Source: Zychaea mexicana
Taxonomy: Eukaryota; Mucoromycota; Mucoromycetes; Mucorales; Lichtheimiaceae
Length of the DNA stretch: 64,000 nucleotides
Assembly: GCF_025766255.1 (NCBI RefSeq)
Contig: NW_026516734.1
Location: 62,001-126,000, forward strand
Direction: 5' to 3'
The translations under genes were made by a program, and so were the position numbers. Below, in pieces: positions 53,222-64,000 of the stretch. The number at the start of each line of letters is the position of its first letter. The first letter of the stretch is position 1. The notes beneath the pieces are model-generated. The model did no database searches, was not told the origin of the DNA, and saw nothing but the letters and a program-made list of their open reading frames with translations.

Positions 53222-55612
53222 GCTCTTAAACTTCAGGCCGATAAAACCAAACGCGTGTATGAAGATTACGATTACGACGATCCGTTTATTGACGATAGTG
53301 AAATGCTTGTTGACGAGCCAGCACAAGCAAACCCGCTGCCTGAATACGACGGTTTTTTTGTCTATCATGGTCAATTGGATGGGAACGATCTGTAAGTAGG
53401 CAGTTCGGATTATGTAATAATGCGGTAACAGTATGAAGGTGATTTAAATTAACGCTGTTATCTTCTTTAACGATACATTGCTTAGCCCTGGAGCAAAAAA
53501 ACAACAGCAGCAGGCAAAGGCGGCTGTCACAAAAAAGAAGACCACACAAGCTAAACCAAAAGAAAAATCGACAAGCTCGAAAAAAGATAAACCAACTCCC
53601 AAAAAACAATCGTCAACAACAACGTCAACACAACAGCAACCATCCCAATTGACCTCATCAAAGCCATCCGACGCCATAGTACCTAGCATATCTACAGGAA
53701 CCGCATCATCATCATCGAAAGAACTGTCAACGACAACAACAACAACCGCAACCGCATCCAAAGAACGAAAACCATCGCCTACCCCAACCGTCAGCAATGA
53801 TCCAGCTTCGATAATAACTGAATCCGCCGCTCCAGTGCCTGTATCATCACGAGAAGACATTTCTACTACCCCGGGTGGCGCTGCTGTAGTGCTAAAGAAG
53901 TCTGCTACACCCAGCAGAACAACAGAAACCGACAAAAAAACCAAAGCGAGCACGTCGTCAAATGAATTGGTAAAACATGTGATAATCTGCTTAACTAAGA
54001 TTCACGCGCACTTATTCAACATGAATTATTAATCTCTTATTAAAAGCTTCCTTTGAGCCCTGAAATCCAAACCAAGGTGGATCGATTGAGGAAACTTGCT
54101 GTGAGCGGTAAGGCTCTGGATACAGACATAACATGTGCGGATATTGTGGCGCTAACTGTGGAATATGCGTCTCGGGTATTACAGAGAGTTTCGAGAACAA
54201 AGCTAAATTCCCACCAGCCTTACGGCCAATAACGCTTGATATTGGTCGAATCATGTTTCGGGAAGAAAACGAACTGGACAGCAACGTCGTTGGTCACTTG
54301 ATGAAGATCCTGCCGTATAACCGGTTTACGCTCAATGTAAGTATTTTTTTTTGTCCAAGTACTGGAACAGAGGGAAAGGAGGAATTGACGGAAAGATCAA
54401 TGTCGCACACGCAAAATCACAACTCTTACGATAACAAAACCACATATACTTATTGTATACTACAGAAATTCTTGACTACAAAGTCAGGACCTGAGAGGAT
54501 TAAAGAGCTGAATGAAGAAAACGAATTGCTTATAGCCGAGCTCAAAGCCATGGTAGATTCACAATTCCCTGAACAACTGCAACAATATAATGAGAAGCTC
54601 GCTGCAGCCACTGCTGCTGATGCTGCTGCCAATTTACGTGAGTCATCTGTTACACGCACAGACATGGAGAGGATTAGGGTTTATATGCACACAAAGTTGT
54701 AACCGAACACAAACGTTTACATCACAGTAGCACCACGACAAGAGGCGGAGGACACTCCTCACGCGGGTGGCTGTGTAGAAGATGTGGTGGCGCAGAAAAA
54801 GTACAAGTTTAACGATGATGGAAGGAAGCTGCTACACAAGATCCTCAACAATGATCAAGCTTCCAACTTGTTGTCCAATGAAATACTGTGCGTGGCAAAC
54901 ACTTTGTCTCTTTCTCTTAAAAGATGATTCCTAACCTGAAGCATGTTTTGTATAGAAAATATCAACAAAAAGAAGATGAGATGGTAACCGAGGCAAGGGC
55001 AAGAAAACAGATCTACTTGAAGGTAAAGGATAAAGCGTCATATGGACAGGGAACAGTTACTGTTTCTCATATAACCGTCATTCGCCTCTAGATGTTCCTA
55101 ACCTTGATCTATTTTTAGCTGCTCCCATACTTTCCACCGGGTTGGATGACCACGATTGAGATGAGTCGACAGAACAGTCAATACAAGGCAAAAATTGACA
55201 AACAGAACAATCGCCCCACACATGCTTCGTCAGTCAAGAAATATGCGCCGCTCAAAGAGCAAAAAAGGCTAGTAATAACAGAAACAAACACACGGTCCCC
55301 GGCACACGATGTGTTACCTCAAAAGCGAGAGCGGGAGCCCTCTCTGGAGAGCAGTTCTCTCGCTAAACGACGTAAGTATTTGATGCTGGCGTCTGGTGTG
55401 CTGAGCCGTTTGCTTCCCAATCCGAACTCATATTCACATAACAACCGTTCGTAGAAACGGTTGTGTTCGATTCACCACCACGGATGGACGGCAACAACGC
55501 AGTTTCTCCTGTAAACCATGGCGCCGACCAATCACCCTCCTCTGCAATGCCATGGGACCGCCCCGAGTCGATGATGATCAAGTCTCTTATTTCCGATAAC
55601 AAGTCAGGCTAA
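52869..55612 (+). CDS. HPC2: Histone chaperone subunit Hpc2/ubinuclein (HIR complex)
   Basis: Ten exons (52869-53117, 53237-53391, 53486-53969, 54047-54107, 54185-54336, 54466-54637, 54728-54887, 54956-55022, 55119-55371, 55455-55612) join to 636 residues. The HUN (Hpc2-related) domain is clear: YEDYDYDDPFIDDSEMLVDE, then YDGFFVYHGQL. A Ser/Thr/Lys-rich linker follows, then the ubinuclein middle region with AKFPPALRPITLDIGRIMF, VGHLMKILPYNRFTLN, KSGPERIKELNEENEL and the hallmark LLPYFPPGWMTT. It belongs to the HIR/HIRA complex that deposits H3-H4 outside S phase; the HUN domain contacts histone H3. The intron 54108-54184 (GTAAGG, CTAAC branch, ACAG) is required to keep phase. Intron 1 holds a CT repeat. 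Confidence 0.93.
53185..53217. repeat. (CT)n microsatellite in HPC2 intron 1
   Basis: About sixteen CT units in a row between the exon-1 donor and the exon-2 acceptor, serving as an exaggerated polypyrimidine tract. Length is likely polymorphic. Confidence 0.95.
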
Positions 55613-58036
55613 AACCTACGAAAGGAAATGACAGTATACCACATGCAAGAAGAAGAGTTTGCAAAGACATTAATAATCTATAGCTTGAATGCTAAAAACG
55701 AATAAATGGTGTGTTCTATCTGGCTGTTTGGTTTTGCTGTACAACAAAACCTGTAATTATATCCATATGGTTTCTAAAGATACATTTTAGCTAGTAATTC
55801 TCTATGTAACAGCGTTCGATAAGAAGAGATTTGTAAGCATTCCCAGTAAATCCACGAGTCAAGGACAAGGTACTACACATATCCTAAATTCTATACTTAT
55901 ATAAAGAAATAAACACAAAGCTGGCAGCTGCTGGTGCTGGTGCTTCTGACTCTGATGATGGTACAGTATCGCTGCTGTTCCTACAACACAGCTGTCACAG
56001 TCGAGAACATGAGAAAAGGCATACGTCTATAAATTCGCGCAACATTGCGTACCTTTTGTGTACATACTGTATGCGCCGCGTGATGGTGTTTATGTGTCAC
56101 TAAAATATGAACGACCTCTTCTGTTTTGTTCTTTGTGGGAAAGCTTAACAAAGGATGACCTGTCACGAAGATATGTACACACATTGCCACTTTGGGCTAG
56201 TTATTATGGTTAAGGTTAACTCCCTCCACACATAAAAATCAGTGAAAATAGCTGTCAACGAACATAGTGTTGATAAGGTGTGAAGAAGTTTTTCTTATGT
56301 TTGATATTTTCTGGGCCTTTTTGATGAGACCATTGCTATTATATTAGACAGTATGTTACAAAGTAGCATATTTGTGTGCAGTGTGTATCATAGTGATGAT
56401 AAAGCAAATGGGGATATTGTGCGACTAACGAGGTTAACTTGATTTCTTTCGGCTTCCTGAGCGTTACAGCGCAAGTTTTTAGATGATTTCGCACTTATAA
56501 ATAATGCTACTATAGCAGCAATATATGATATTACTGGTGGGTGCTTTTACTATCATAAGTGACTGTGTGTGTTGCTGTACTCTATGAAAACAACTTAAGC
56601 CAGTATTAGATGGTAAGCGTAAGTCAGTGAAGATATCAATCTTGGAGTCCACATCTTTTTGGGGGGCACCTTGGCTATGCAAAACCGCATCAAAGCACGC
56701 CCCTCTTTTTTCTGATTTTCTCTGTAAGCGGTACATACCAATGAAAATGGGTTTCGCCTATGTATCAAAGTGCTCACAAGTTCTCATACCTTCTCTCTGC
56801 TGTAGATTTTTTTCGAGTATTTGTATGAGCAAACAGTTTACTTTCTATCGACAAAACGATATCATTGTAGTTCTGTAAAATACTCCAGCATTTGCATCAC
56901 ATACTTTTAAAGGCCGGTACACATTTGAAGTTTATGGCAGCACATTTAGGGCATTGCTTATCGCATATTGCCACTCACCAAGGCGACAACAATAATACTA
57001 AGTTTATAATGTAGGTCTGTAGGTTAAAATTGATACTCAAGTCAGTATTGAGCTACTATTAAATAAACATTATCACTATGAGCATCATACGGAGCAGAGA
57101 TATACAGTAAACGGTGCATACGGTGTAACCGGTGTTAGCGGTGTAAACGGTGTACAGTACAGAAAACTGCAAGAGGAGAATGATGGCTACTTTAAACAGT
57201 TTGTGGAAGGAAAAAGGAAATGCAACTGCCCCATATTATGAATGGCTCCTACAATTTGTGAGAAAGGTTCACGTGCGCATTTACCAAGCTTGATTGTGTA
57301 TCACAGCCATCGATTAGCATTGAAGACAAGATCGGCCCAGTAAAGACTACACTTGGAAGGAAAGAGGATTAACAACCACGCTGTCATCTATTACTCAACT
57401 TACATTTCATTATTATTACTCCTTTGTAATTCGAAAAAAAGAAAGCTGTACATGCCATTCCAGGCCACTGTAGTTCTTACTTAAAAGAAGGCTTGACTAT
57501 CGTACATTTTCGTACTATCATATCCTCATAGCATTGTAAGTAATTAACATTATCAGCGGACCGTCTGTTTTTAGTAACAATGAAGTAATCTCCTTCTTCT
57601 CATCATCGATAAAGCTTGCTGCTGCCAGATAGTTACATACCATCTTTTAGGTCTTTACCTTAGCAAGAAACATAGTATAACTTCAGATATTTTTGGCGTA
57701 CATTGAGAATATTCACTCAACAATAGTAAATGCTGCGCCATGCATTATGAAGACATGATAATCGCGAGCTCCAATCAAACAATACGTGTATACATGAAAC
57801 AATCACTTGATAAAAGGACATGCATCAATAATTACAGTTGTTGCATCATCTTAAATTAGTTCGATGCTTCTGTATTCGTTCCAGTCGATCTTTCCCTTAA
57901 CCACTTAATTTGATCAACCTCGCCGTCAAGATTACTATTTACATGTGCATTATTTAAGTAGTGTACTTATCAAGATAGTGTGACAGCGATGGCAATCCGT
58001 AGCACAACTTCTCCTCAAATGCAACCAGTTTACGAC
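55613..58036. other. Gene-poor intergenic DNA
   Basis: About 2.4 kb after HPC2. AT-rich, with only short mirror-image open frames. Apart from the CGGTGTA cluster at 57,109-57,157 I see no repeat, RNA gene or coding relic. Confidence 0.5.
57109..57157. repeat. Degenerate tandem CGGTGTA repeats
   Basis: Five copies of a roughly 10-bp unit built on CGGTGTA or CGGTGCA (ACGGTGCAT ACGGTGTAAC CGGTGTTAG CGGTGTAAA CGGTGTAC) stand in tandem in otherwise AT-rich DNA. Confidence 0.7.
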
Positions 58037-59470
58037 TTAACAAAGTGTATGCAGATCACGGACGTGTATCTCCGCGAAAATCCTCCCACGTACTGAGGCC
58101 AGCATATCTATTAAACATTGCGGGCTATCGCGTCTGCCTCCGACTGCGATGGTCCGAGTTTCGGCCCCACCAACAACACGATCAAGAGTTTTGATGCCGC
58201 TGCCACCTGAAAATTATCCATTGTTGCTGCGGTCCTGTTTCGCCGCCGAGTCCACTAGATCCCCTGTCTAGTTTTTCCTCTCTCCGTAACTACTCCTCAG
58301 GATGCCACAAGAGCGTTTAATTCGACGAAATACAACCAGCAAAAGTTCTAGCTTAGTAGTCAACAACAGTTGTATATTTATCTTGTCCAGTATGCTTCCT
58401 CATGTCTCAATCAATCAACGAACCGTAACTAGTCAACCAATATGCCTATAAGCGCAAGGCTATTCAGTACTAGAAATTAAAAAAAAATGTTTAAACTGTT
58501 AAACATTGCTGTTACTTGTCGACAGTTTTTGCACTATGCTTTACTTCATATAAGCAAAACTGAGTTTACTCTTCGATGGCATCAGCAACAGCAACGTAAT
58601 AAATGTGATACTGTATATAAAAGCTCATCATATCTATTGCGTTGTCGTCTATTTTTTTGCACAAGGCTTATACTGTAAATAGACTTCGGCAAAAACCAAC
58701 CACGATTTGTAAGATATAAAACCAAGTTTACGTTATTTATTTTACAAAAACATACTAGCCAGATTCACGAAGTCCGTGGTGCATCAATTGAGTCAATTTT
58801 TTTTTTACCGAGCATTCTTAGTAGACTAAATAAACATTTTTTTGCTCGCCGCAAATCTTGAAAACTAAAATTATGCACATTCGATATTGTCGACTTGTTA
58901 ACTGGAGCCGGTATGATATGCATGTATGAAATCGATCTAGACAAATTTGCCATAGGATAATTGCACGTTGATGTATAAAGGATCGAGACCTTTCATCTCT
59001 AACTCTGGTTCTTATTTCAATCGTGTACTCTTCCTCGTATCATTAACACGTGTTGCGTAGTGATATGCAGGCAGCAACAAAAAAGAAAGTTCGTGATCAA
59101 AACTAATGTGTATTCATTAGGGCAGACGTAGTACACGTCTATCTGTACGGAGCTCGGTTTGAAAGAAAAATCTTCACTCTTTAATCTAAAACATAAACAT
59201 TACCCGCCGCCACCTCAACCACCACCGCTACAACAGCACGTTACATATTTGAGAAACGAAGGTCCCAACTTTATCCGATCCTATTGAGCTCTGTAGGACA
59301 GAATACGAATCTCGGACGAAATGATGCGCAGTAACTGCGCCATTCGTCAATGGAAGATTCTTGGTGGTTTATGAACACAGATTACGCTAGGAATTGCATG
59401 CGCCACACCCGTCGTCACATCCTCTACTAAAGTATAGACTTTTGCCCCACCAAACCTTCACATAGCGTAA
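58037..59470 (-). pseudogene. Possible eroded coding sequence, unidentified
   Basis: Two minus-strand stretches have coding-like composition in an otherwise gene-free interval. At about 59,450-59,290: KVYTLVEDVTTGVAHAIPSV, ICVHKPPRIFH, a TGA, then LRIISSEIRILSYRAQ. At 58,213-58,037: GGSGIKTLDRVVGG, AETRTIAVGGRRDSPQ, CLIDMLASVRGRIFAEIHVR and a stop, preceded by an acceptor-like TTTTCAG. GC content is locally raised. I do not recognise the family and cannot show that the two belong to one gene. Either an eroded gene or a conserved unannotated one with short exons. Confidence 0.3.
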
Positions 59471-60174
59471 ATCCCAGAACATCGGATTCCGACCCTCATT
59501 GTAGTACAATCAAATGCGAAATCTCTTACGATATATCATCCATATTTATATTTTTTGCATATGTACATACCTCTTGACCTGGATGAGCCAATCATTTGAG
59601 AAATGTTTCAACACAAGCACCAAAAGCAAAACACTCACTGAGACATATTAAGCGAGACTGTTGCTGACATTAAGTACATAGCAAAGTTGTCACACATTCT
59701 TGACAGCTTATTTTTTTCCCATTGAACCATCGCCTGTGGCACTCGCATTTTTCGGACGCTGAGGGCAAGAGAGTGAAGCTTTTAATAGCGAGCGTTCGGT
59801 GGTACATACAGTCAGTTTAAGAAAGACGATGCAATTCATTCCCCAAGTCGTATGTAGTGTAGTACATGGTGTCCTCAAAAAGGACCCGACACAAAAAACA
59901 GGACCCAGAGGGTGGGGGGGTAGTACTAATACTTCTCAATAACAGCAACAGCTGATACCTTTCGAGTCGGTAATTGCTATGGGCAGCCTACACCGTCTAC
60001 ACACATCCTGCTTCTTGAATAACGATGGTAAAATATTGAATGTTAGTATGATACAGTAAAGCAGAATGAGCAAAGGATGATATAATTAAAATGCCCGTCA
60101 GCATCACGCGTAAAAAACAAATCGCTTGTAGAAACTCAGCAAACGCAACAAAGCAAAGAATAAAAAATATCCAA
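59471..60174. other. Upstream region of the glutaredoxin gene
   Basis: About 700 bases of promoter and spacer; a short G-run (GAGGGTGGGGGGGTAG, about 59,908-59,922) is the only notable feature. Confidence 0.45.
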
Positions 60175-60765
60175 ATGTTCAGCTTCATCACTTCACTTTT
60201 TTCAAAGCCTTTGACTCCAGAAGAAATGGCCACCGTTGAACAGTTTGTCGAAGATCTAATCAAGAACAACAAGGTTGTTATGTTTTCCAAGAGCTACTGC
60301 CGTAAGTTTTGACTGTAAAAGGGCTACGTTTGATTCCCGAATGAAATAAAAGAAACGCGTGGCTAATTAGGGATACAACGTGAATCACTGAAATTGCTAA
60401 TAATATCGATGATACCCTATAGCCTTCTGCGAACGCGCCAAAAAGTTGCTCCAAAAGCTCGGTCAAGACTTCTTTGCCATGGAATTGGATAAGGATGGTA
60501 AGCGATAGTAAAGTGGTGTACGTGCTTGTAGGTGTGTGCTGAACCCCATCCTCGGCTGTGTGCAACGACACCAAGATCACTAAAGAGGACATTGTGCCAT
60601 GTTGTGTGTCTAGCAAACGGAGCTGCTATCCAAGACTATCTTCAAAAGAAAACCGGTCAGCGCACCGTGCCCAATGTCTTCATTAATGAAGAGCATATTG
60701 GAGGATGCGATGATTTGTTCGCCGCCGAATCGAGCGGTAAGCTCAAGCAGCTCTTGTCGGCTTAA
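60175..60765 (+). CDS. Dithiol glutaredoxin (CPFC active site)
   Basis: Three exons (60175-60301, 60423-60497, 60614-60765) encode 117 residues. KNNKVVMFSKSYC, with the next exon starting PFCERAKKLL, gives a CPFC active site; the first intron falls exactly in the Pro codon between the two cysteines. GQRTVPNVFINEEHIGGCDD carries the cis-Pro TVP and the GG-C-D-D glutathione-binding loop. This is a class I (dithiol) Grx that reduces protein disulfides and glutathione mixed disulfides. CPFC instead of the usual CPYC is a known minor variant. An in-frame ATG at 60,091 would add a basic 28-residue leader (MPVSITRKKQIACRNSANAT), so a mitochondrial form is possible. Confidence 0.93.
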
Positions 60766-61523
60766 ACTCGCGCGAGGACAGCAGGCTTTAGCGCATATTC
60801 AACATAGCGTGTTTTTGAAACACATCAGATCAAATCAAATAATAAATGCGCAGCGCTTTACGCACACACACTCTTTTCAAGAGCGCTACGCTCAAAAATA
60901 TGTGATGAAATGGATAATTTTGCTCATTGGTTATTTGCTGAGCCACCATCAGGTAATTAGTAGGGAGGATGAAGGGTAGAATATAGGTTTGTCAAGAAGA
61001 GACGAGAACGTACTGTATGCGCATGTCGATCAATACCCTCTCGTAACAGGTGTGCGATAACTAAAACAAGGCACTTTGTGATTTTTGCCATAAAAGTTCC
61101 CTCGAAAAAGTTGAGGCCAAATAGAGTAACTAGCAAGACCGATCCCCCCCGGAAAGGGGTTGCGCGGAGTCATCATTCATTTCCGAGTGCTCTCTCGTTG
61201 GCCACAGACCGAAAGCTTGTGTTACTACTGCACCTACACGATCATAACCAGCTTCGCGTCATGTGTGCGTCTCTAAAGGCACAGGCAAAGAGTGTGTGCG
61301 TATAGTAGTATGATAACTGGTGGATGTGTGTGTGTGTGTTGAGTGTCACAAAGGTTGAAATCCCAGTATTTATAACGAATGCTTTGCCACAACCGGTTTT
61401 ATAATTTTTTGCTCAATTCTTTTGATCTACAAGGATAAAAAAGGTTTCTGATCTGCTTCTTCTTCCTCTTCTTCCTCTCTACAATAACAACAACCACTAC
61501 AATCAGACAAACGATACCCTACC
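60766..61523. other. Spacer and promoter of the zinc-finger gene
   Basis: About 760 bases. Contains a GT microsatellite (61,326-61,340) and a CT-rich leader (CTTCTTCTTCCTCTTCTTCCTC) followed by CAACAACCACTAC just before the ATG at 61,524, typical of a strong fungal 5' leader. No gene recognised. Confidence 0.5.
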
Positions 61524-62501
61524 ATGGAGGACCCTTTCCAGCTTTTTTTCGACCACGAGCTTGACTTTACGTCCTTTTCCGAACTACATCAAACGTCCTT
61601 TGATTCAGTGCTCTTAGAAGGCATGTCGGTGCCAGTCGACCCATTCGAGCCCTACCAACACCAACTGCAGAATGCGCAGAAAGAACAATTCTGCATCAGC
61701 AACAATGACTTTAACGTGCTGGAACAGCCACTCTCTCCATTCACAGCCATGTCATTCTCCCCCAAGAGTAGCAACGCATCCATCACTATGGCGTCACCAG
61801 AGCAACACACAGCAGCTTCACCAGCGGCGCTTCCTTTTTGTACAACTGATGCCATGGCTACTACGCCTCCTCCTGTTGTCACAGTAACGGACGACTTGAC
61901 AGCGCCGTTGTTGCCCTTGCCGTCACCACCACAACAACAACAACAACGACAGTCATCAACACTACAATTACCCGTATCAGCAGGAGAAAAGCCGTCCACC
62001 TCGACAACATCATTGAAAAAGACACAAAAGGCCAAGGGCAGAAAGCGAAGAACAGCCCAGGACCTGCCCTACGCACTCAATATGCTCAACCTTAATCTTG
62101 CCCCATCGAAGCGGAATACCCGGATTACTCACAATAACACAAGCAGCACACAAAGATCTCCAACTCCGTTCCGGTGCGATTTTCCTGGTTGCGAAAAAAC
62201 ATTCACGCGACCGTACAACCTCAAGTCTCATCGACGCACCCATACTGCTGAACGGCCCTTTGAGTGCAATGTGTGCTCCAAGCGATTTGCACGTCAGCAT
62301 GATCGGAATCGACACACAAAGCTGCACTTTGGTATCAAGCCTTATATCTGCCATCTGTGCAACAAGGCGTTTGCTCGTCAAGACGCGTTAAATCGACACC
62401 AGCGTCCGGATAGCAAAGCAGCAGCGGCAGTTGCGGAATCATATCCTATCTCAAGCTGTGCTAGCAGTGGCCATCGTCAGAGACAGCCACGACGCAAGTG
62501 A
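61524..62501 (+). CDS. C2H2 zinc-finger transcription factor, Crz1-like
   Basis: A single exon of 325 residues. Residues 1-215 are disordered (acidic N-terminus, Ser/Pro/Gln stretches), with basic KKTQKAKGRKRRTAQD as a likely nuclear signal. Finger 1 (about 218-240, FTRPYNLKSHRRTH) and finger 2 (about 248-268, FARQHDRNRHTKLH) carry the recognition helices of Crz1/Prz1, the calcineurin-controlled factors of calcium and salt stress. A third finger (276-292, FARQDALNRHQRPDS) has Cys-Cys-His but Asp where the second His is expected. PVVTVT at 117-122 fits the P-x-[IV]-x-[IV]-T calcineurin-docking consensus. The calcineurin link is inference from motif and family. Confidence 0.85.
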   Translation: MEDPFQLFFDHELDFTSFSELHQTSFDSVLLEGMSVPVDPFEPYQHQLQNAQKEQFCISNNDFNVLEQPLSPFTAMSFSPKSSNASITMASPEQHTAASPAALPFCTTDAMATTPPPVVTVTDDLTAPLLPLPSPPQQQQQRQSSTLQLPVSAGEKPSTSTTSLKKTQKAKGRKRRTAQDLPYALNMLNLNLAPSKRNTRITHNNTSSTQRSPTPFRCDFPGCEKTFTRPYNLKSHRRTHTAERPFECNVCSKRFARQHDRNRHTKLHFGIKPYICHLCNKAFARQDALNRHQRPDSKAAAAVAESYPISSCASSGHRQRQPRRK

Positions 62502-63632
62502 AGAAGGGTAACTGTGCGATTATCGTTGACTCAAAAATAACGCACACTTTTCAAGACAATCCACCTCTCCTTGTATTTTCTTTTTTGCATCCTTAAAAAA
62601 CCCACCCATTTTGTCTCATCCTTCTTTACAAATTGTAGATATTTCCTCCTCTAACTATGGTAAACAACCTTATTATTTCAACACATTTATTCTCATGATG
62701 CATCCCTCCTTCCCTTTCCCATGTATCATTGTTATTCTGATTCACTTACTATACTCACTATATCATTCACTACCCTTTACGCGCGAAACACTTTATTGAC
62801 TATTTATTGCTTCTATTTTTAACCCCGTATGTATGCGATGGCGATGGTGATGTTGTACTATAAAATAAACACGCATATATCTCGTGACTATTTCTAAGGC
62901 ACAGAAAGCTACTACAGTGCGCAGTAAAACAAGGTTGTGTCACCTTGTCATCCATTTTTCTAGATCAGTCCTAGTGCATCATATACTGTACTTACGAACA
63001 AGGTTTTGTTTTACATCACTACATGCGATGGTTCAGGCTGGTAGCACTTTGTATTGAAACCGCATGATCGACCGGTAGGTTTGTTGCACCAGGAAGACAT
63101 TTCCGACAAAGAGGATGTGCACACACAGGGAAAAATAGATTGGTAAAACAGAAGAATTTTTAGGGAGCATAATAATTAATAGGTGGGGGGAACCATGCTT
63201 ACCAATGTAAATTGCTGGCGGTGTTTTCCAGATGCACCGTGCGAGCTTATTTACTATGTATCTAAATAGACTTGCAGCATTATATAACCAAGGTGTTGTT
63301 TTCTCAGTATTTCACTCCAGAAAGTTCTGCTATGTATCGACGCCACAGATAGCTCCTCATGATGGTGGCTATCATGCTTAAGGCTAGTGGCTCTTGATAA
63401 AAGCTTAGATTGGTAACACTGAAAGCTGCATGCATATCAGATGGCTTGCTATTGTGCAGACTGTAATTGATATCTTTCTGCTAATGCCAAAGGGAATTCG
63501 TATATGGATTAACCACTCACTATTGTAACATGAGTATCCACCCGTATATGTGAAACATTGTATTATCTCCCATCCAACATTGTCATTGAGCATTTTAGTA
63601 CGTATTAATAAGCTCTTTATATATGTAAGATA
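62502..63632. other. Intergenic, nothing recognised
   Basis: About 1.1 kb between convergent genes. It includes the 3' untranslated region of the zinc-finger gene. No coding sequence, repeat family or RNA gene recognised. Confidence 0.5.
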
Positions 63633-64000
63633 TCAACCTTCAAACGCCCATTCAAATTGTTTTGCAAGCTTCTTCTTACGACCATGCAATTTGGCTGGAT
63701 CTCCAAACTGTCTAACACGAGACCGAATAGCCAACCAAACGGCATGAACATCATCGTTTTTGCTCTTGTAAGTCTTGATCATGCGTCGAACACCAGCCAC
63801 GTTCACATCGCGGAGTTTTTTCAACTGAAGAATACGTTCCTTCCTGCGCCACATCCCACGACCTAGTACAACTGCGTCAAAGAGTCGCCATCGTCCGACC
63901 AGATCCTTAAAGCTCTCATAGCGCTCGTCAATCGATGTGACGTGGTACCAAACAAACACGCCTAGCGTAGCCAACGCGACAAAGAATCCAAAGAAGGTTC
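63633..64000 (-). CDS. Unidentified membrane-associated basic protein, C-terminal part (cut by window end)
   Basis: The frame runs from the window end to a TGA at 63,635-63,633, about 121 residues. It opens with a hydrophobic segment (FFGFFVALATLGVFVWYHV), likely a membrane helix, followed by a basic helical region (RRKERILQLKKLRDVNVAGV, then RRMIKTYKSKNDDVHAVWLA, KLHGRKKKLAKQF). The start codon lies beyond the window. I do not recognise the family. Composition and codon use look like a real gene; there is no sign of damage. Confidence 0.6.
   Translation of the reverse strand, partial: TFFGFFVALATLGVFVWYHVTSIDERYESFKDLVGRWRLFDAVVLGRGMWRRKERILQLKKLRDVNVAGVRRMIKTYKSKNDDVHAVWLAIRSRVRQFGDPAKLHGRKKKLAKQFEWAFEG

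Noticed and set aside
53444..53953. 169-residue minus-strand open frame rich in Val/Asp
   Set aside because: It mirrors the low-complexity Ser/Thr/Lys linker of HPC2 on the opposite strand.
54047..54336. Apparent frameshift in the HPC2/ubinuclein gene
   Set aside because: A 77-nt intron (GTAAGG donor at 54,108, CTAAC branch site, ACAG acceptor) restores phase and gives SESFENKAKFPPALRP, so the gene is intact.
61652..62381. Cys-rich minus-strand open frames
   Set aside because: They arise from the reverse complement of Gln, Ser and zinc-finger codons of the Crz1-like gene.
1..64000. tRNA or rRNA genes and CRISPR arrays
   Set aside because: No tRNA cloverleaf with a GGTTCGA-type loop, no rRNA-like segment and no regularly spaced direct repeats were seen on either strand; a dedicated tRNA scan was not possible.

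Overview
The window looks like nuclear DNA of an early-diverging fungus, most probably Mucoromycota (Mucorales-like). Genes are compact and split by many short introns (roughly 50-110 nt) with GTAAGT-type donors and CTAAC-like branch sites. Fungal household genes (Mix14, Sdh6, Bet3, Clf1, She9/Mdm33, Fzo1, Hpc2/ubinuclein, Skt5/Chs4-like) sit beside Crypton, KDZ and non-LTR transposon remains. The species cannot be named from the sequence alone. All gene models were made by eye from reading frames, splice signals and family resemblance.

Layout. 0-5.6 kb: a methyltransferase-like gene cut by the window edge, a CoA-binding protein, a LACTB2-like metallo-beta-lactamase, and the mitochondrial proteins Mix14/CHCHD5 and Sdh6/SDHAF1. 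5.9-24.6 kb is an accessory region full of broken genes. It holds a KDZ transposase fragment, an Argonaute N-PAZ segment fused to a Cut9/Apc6 TPR segment, separate Argonaute PIWI and N-domain fragments, a LINE zinc-knuckle fragment, a decayed Crypton, a short terminal-inverted-repeat element, a partial inverted copy of the neighbouring carboxypeptidase gene, an amidohydrolase relic and a 150-bp-arm inverted repeat. 24.8-28.1 kb: an intact serine carboxypeptidase and TRAPP subunit Bet3. 28.3-31 kb: a Polo-like kinase pseudogene.

32-55.6 kb is a dense, intact block: a membrane-anchored multi-FAS1 protein, an unidentified protein with an MSP/ASH-like region, mitochondrial uS14 and splicing factor Clf1 (divergent), an MFS sugar transporter, a Skt5/Chs4-like Sel1 protein ending in a CAAX box, ribosomal protein eS27, She9/Mdm33, mitofusin Fzo1, and Hpc2/ubinuclein divergent from Fzo1. 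55.6-60.2 kb is mostly empty with faint coding relics. 60-64 kb has a CPFC glutaredoxin, a Crz1-like zinc finger protein and an unidentified gene cut by the window end.

Themes. Mitochondrial genes are frequent (Mix14, Sdh6, uS14m, She9/Mdm33, Fzo1), and the inner-membrane morphology gene She9 is convergent with the fusion gene Fzo1. The accessory region is unusual because three separate pieces of Argonaute genes, an RNA-silencing effector, are scattered among transposon remains, and one piece is joined in register to a cell-cycle TPR gene. All of these pieces carry stops or frameshifts, so they are relics, but antisense or hairpin transcription could still make them small-RNA sources (inference).
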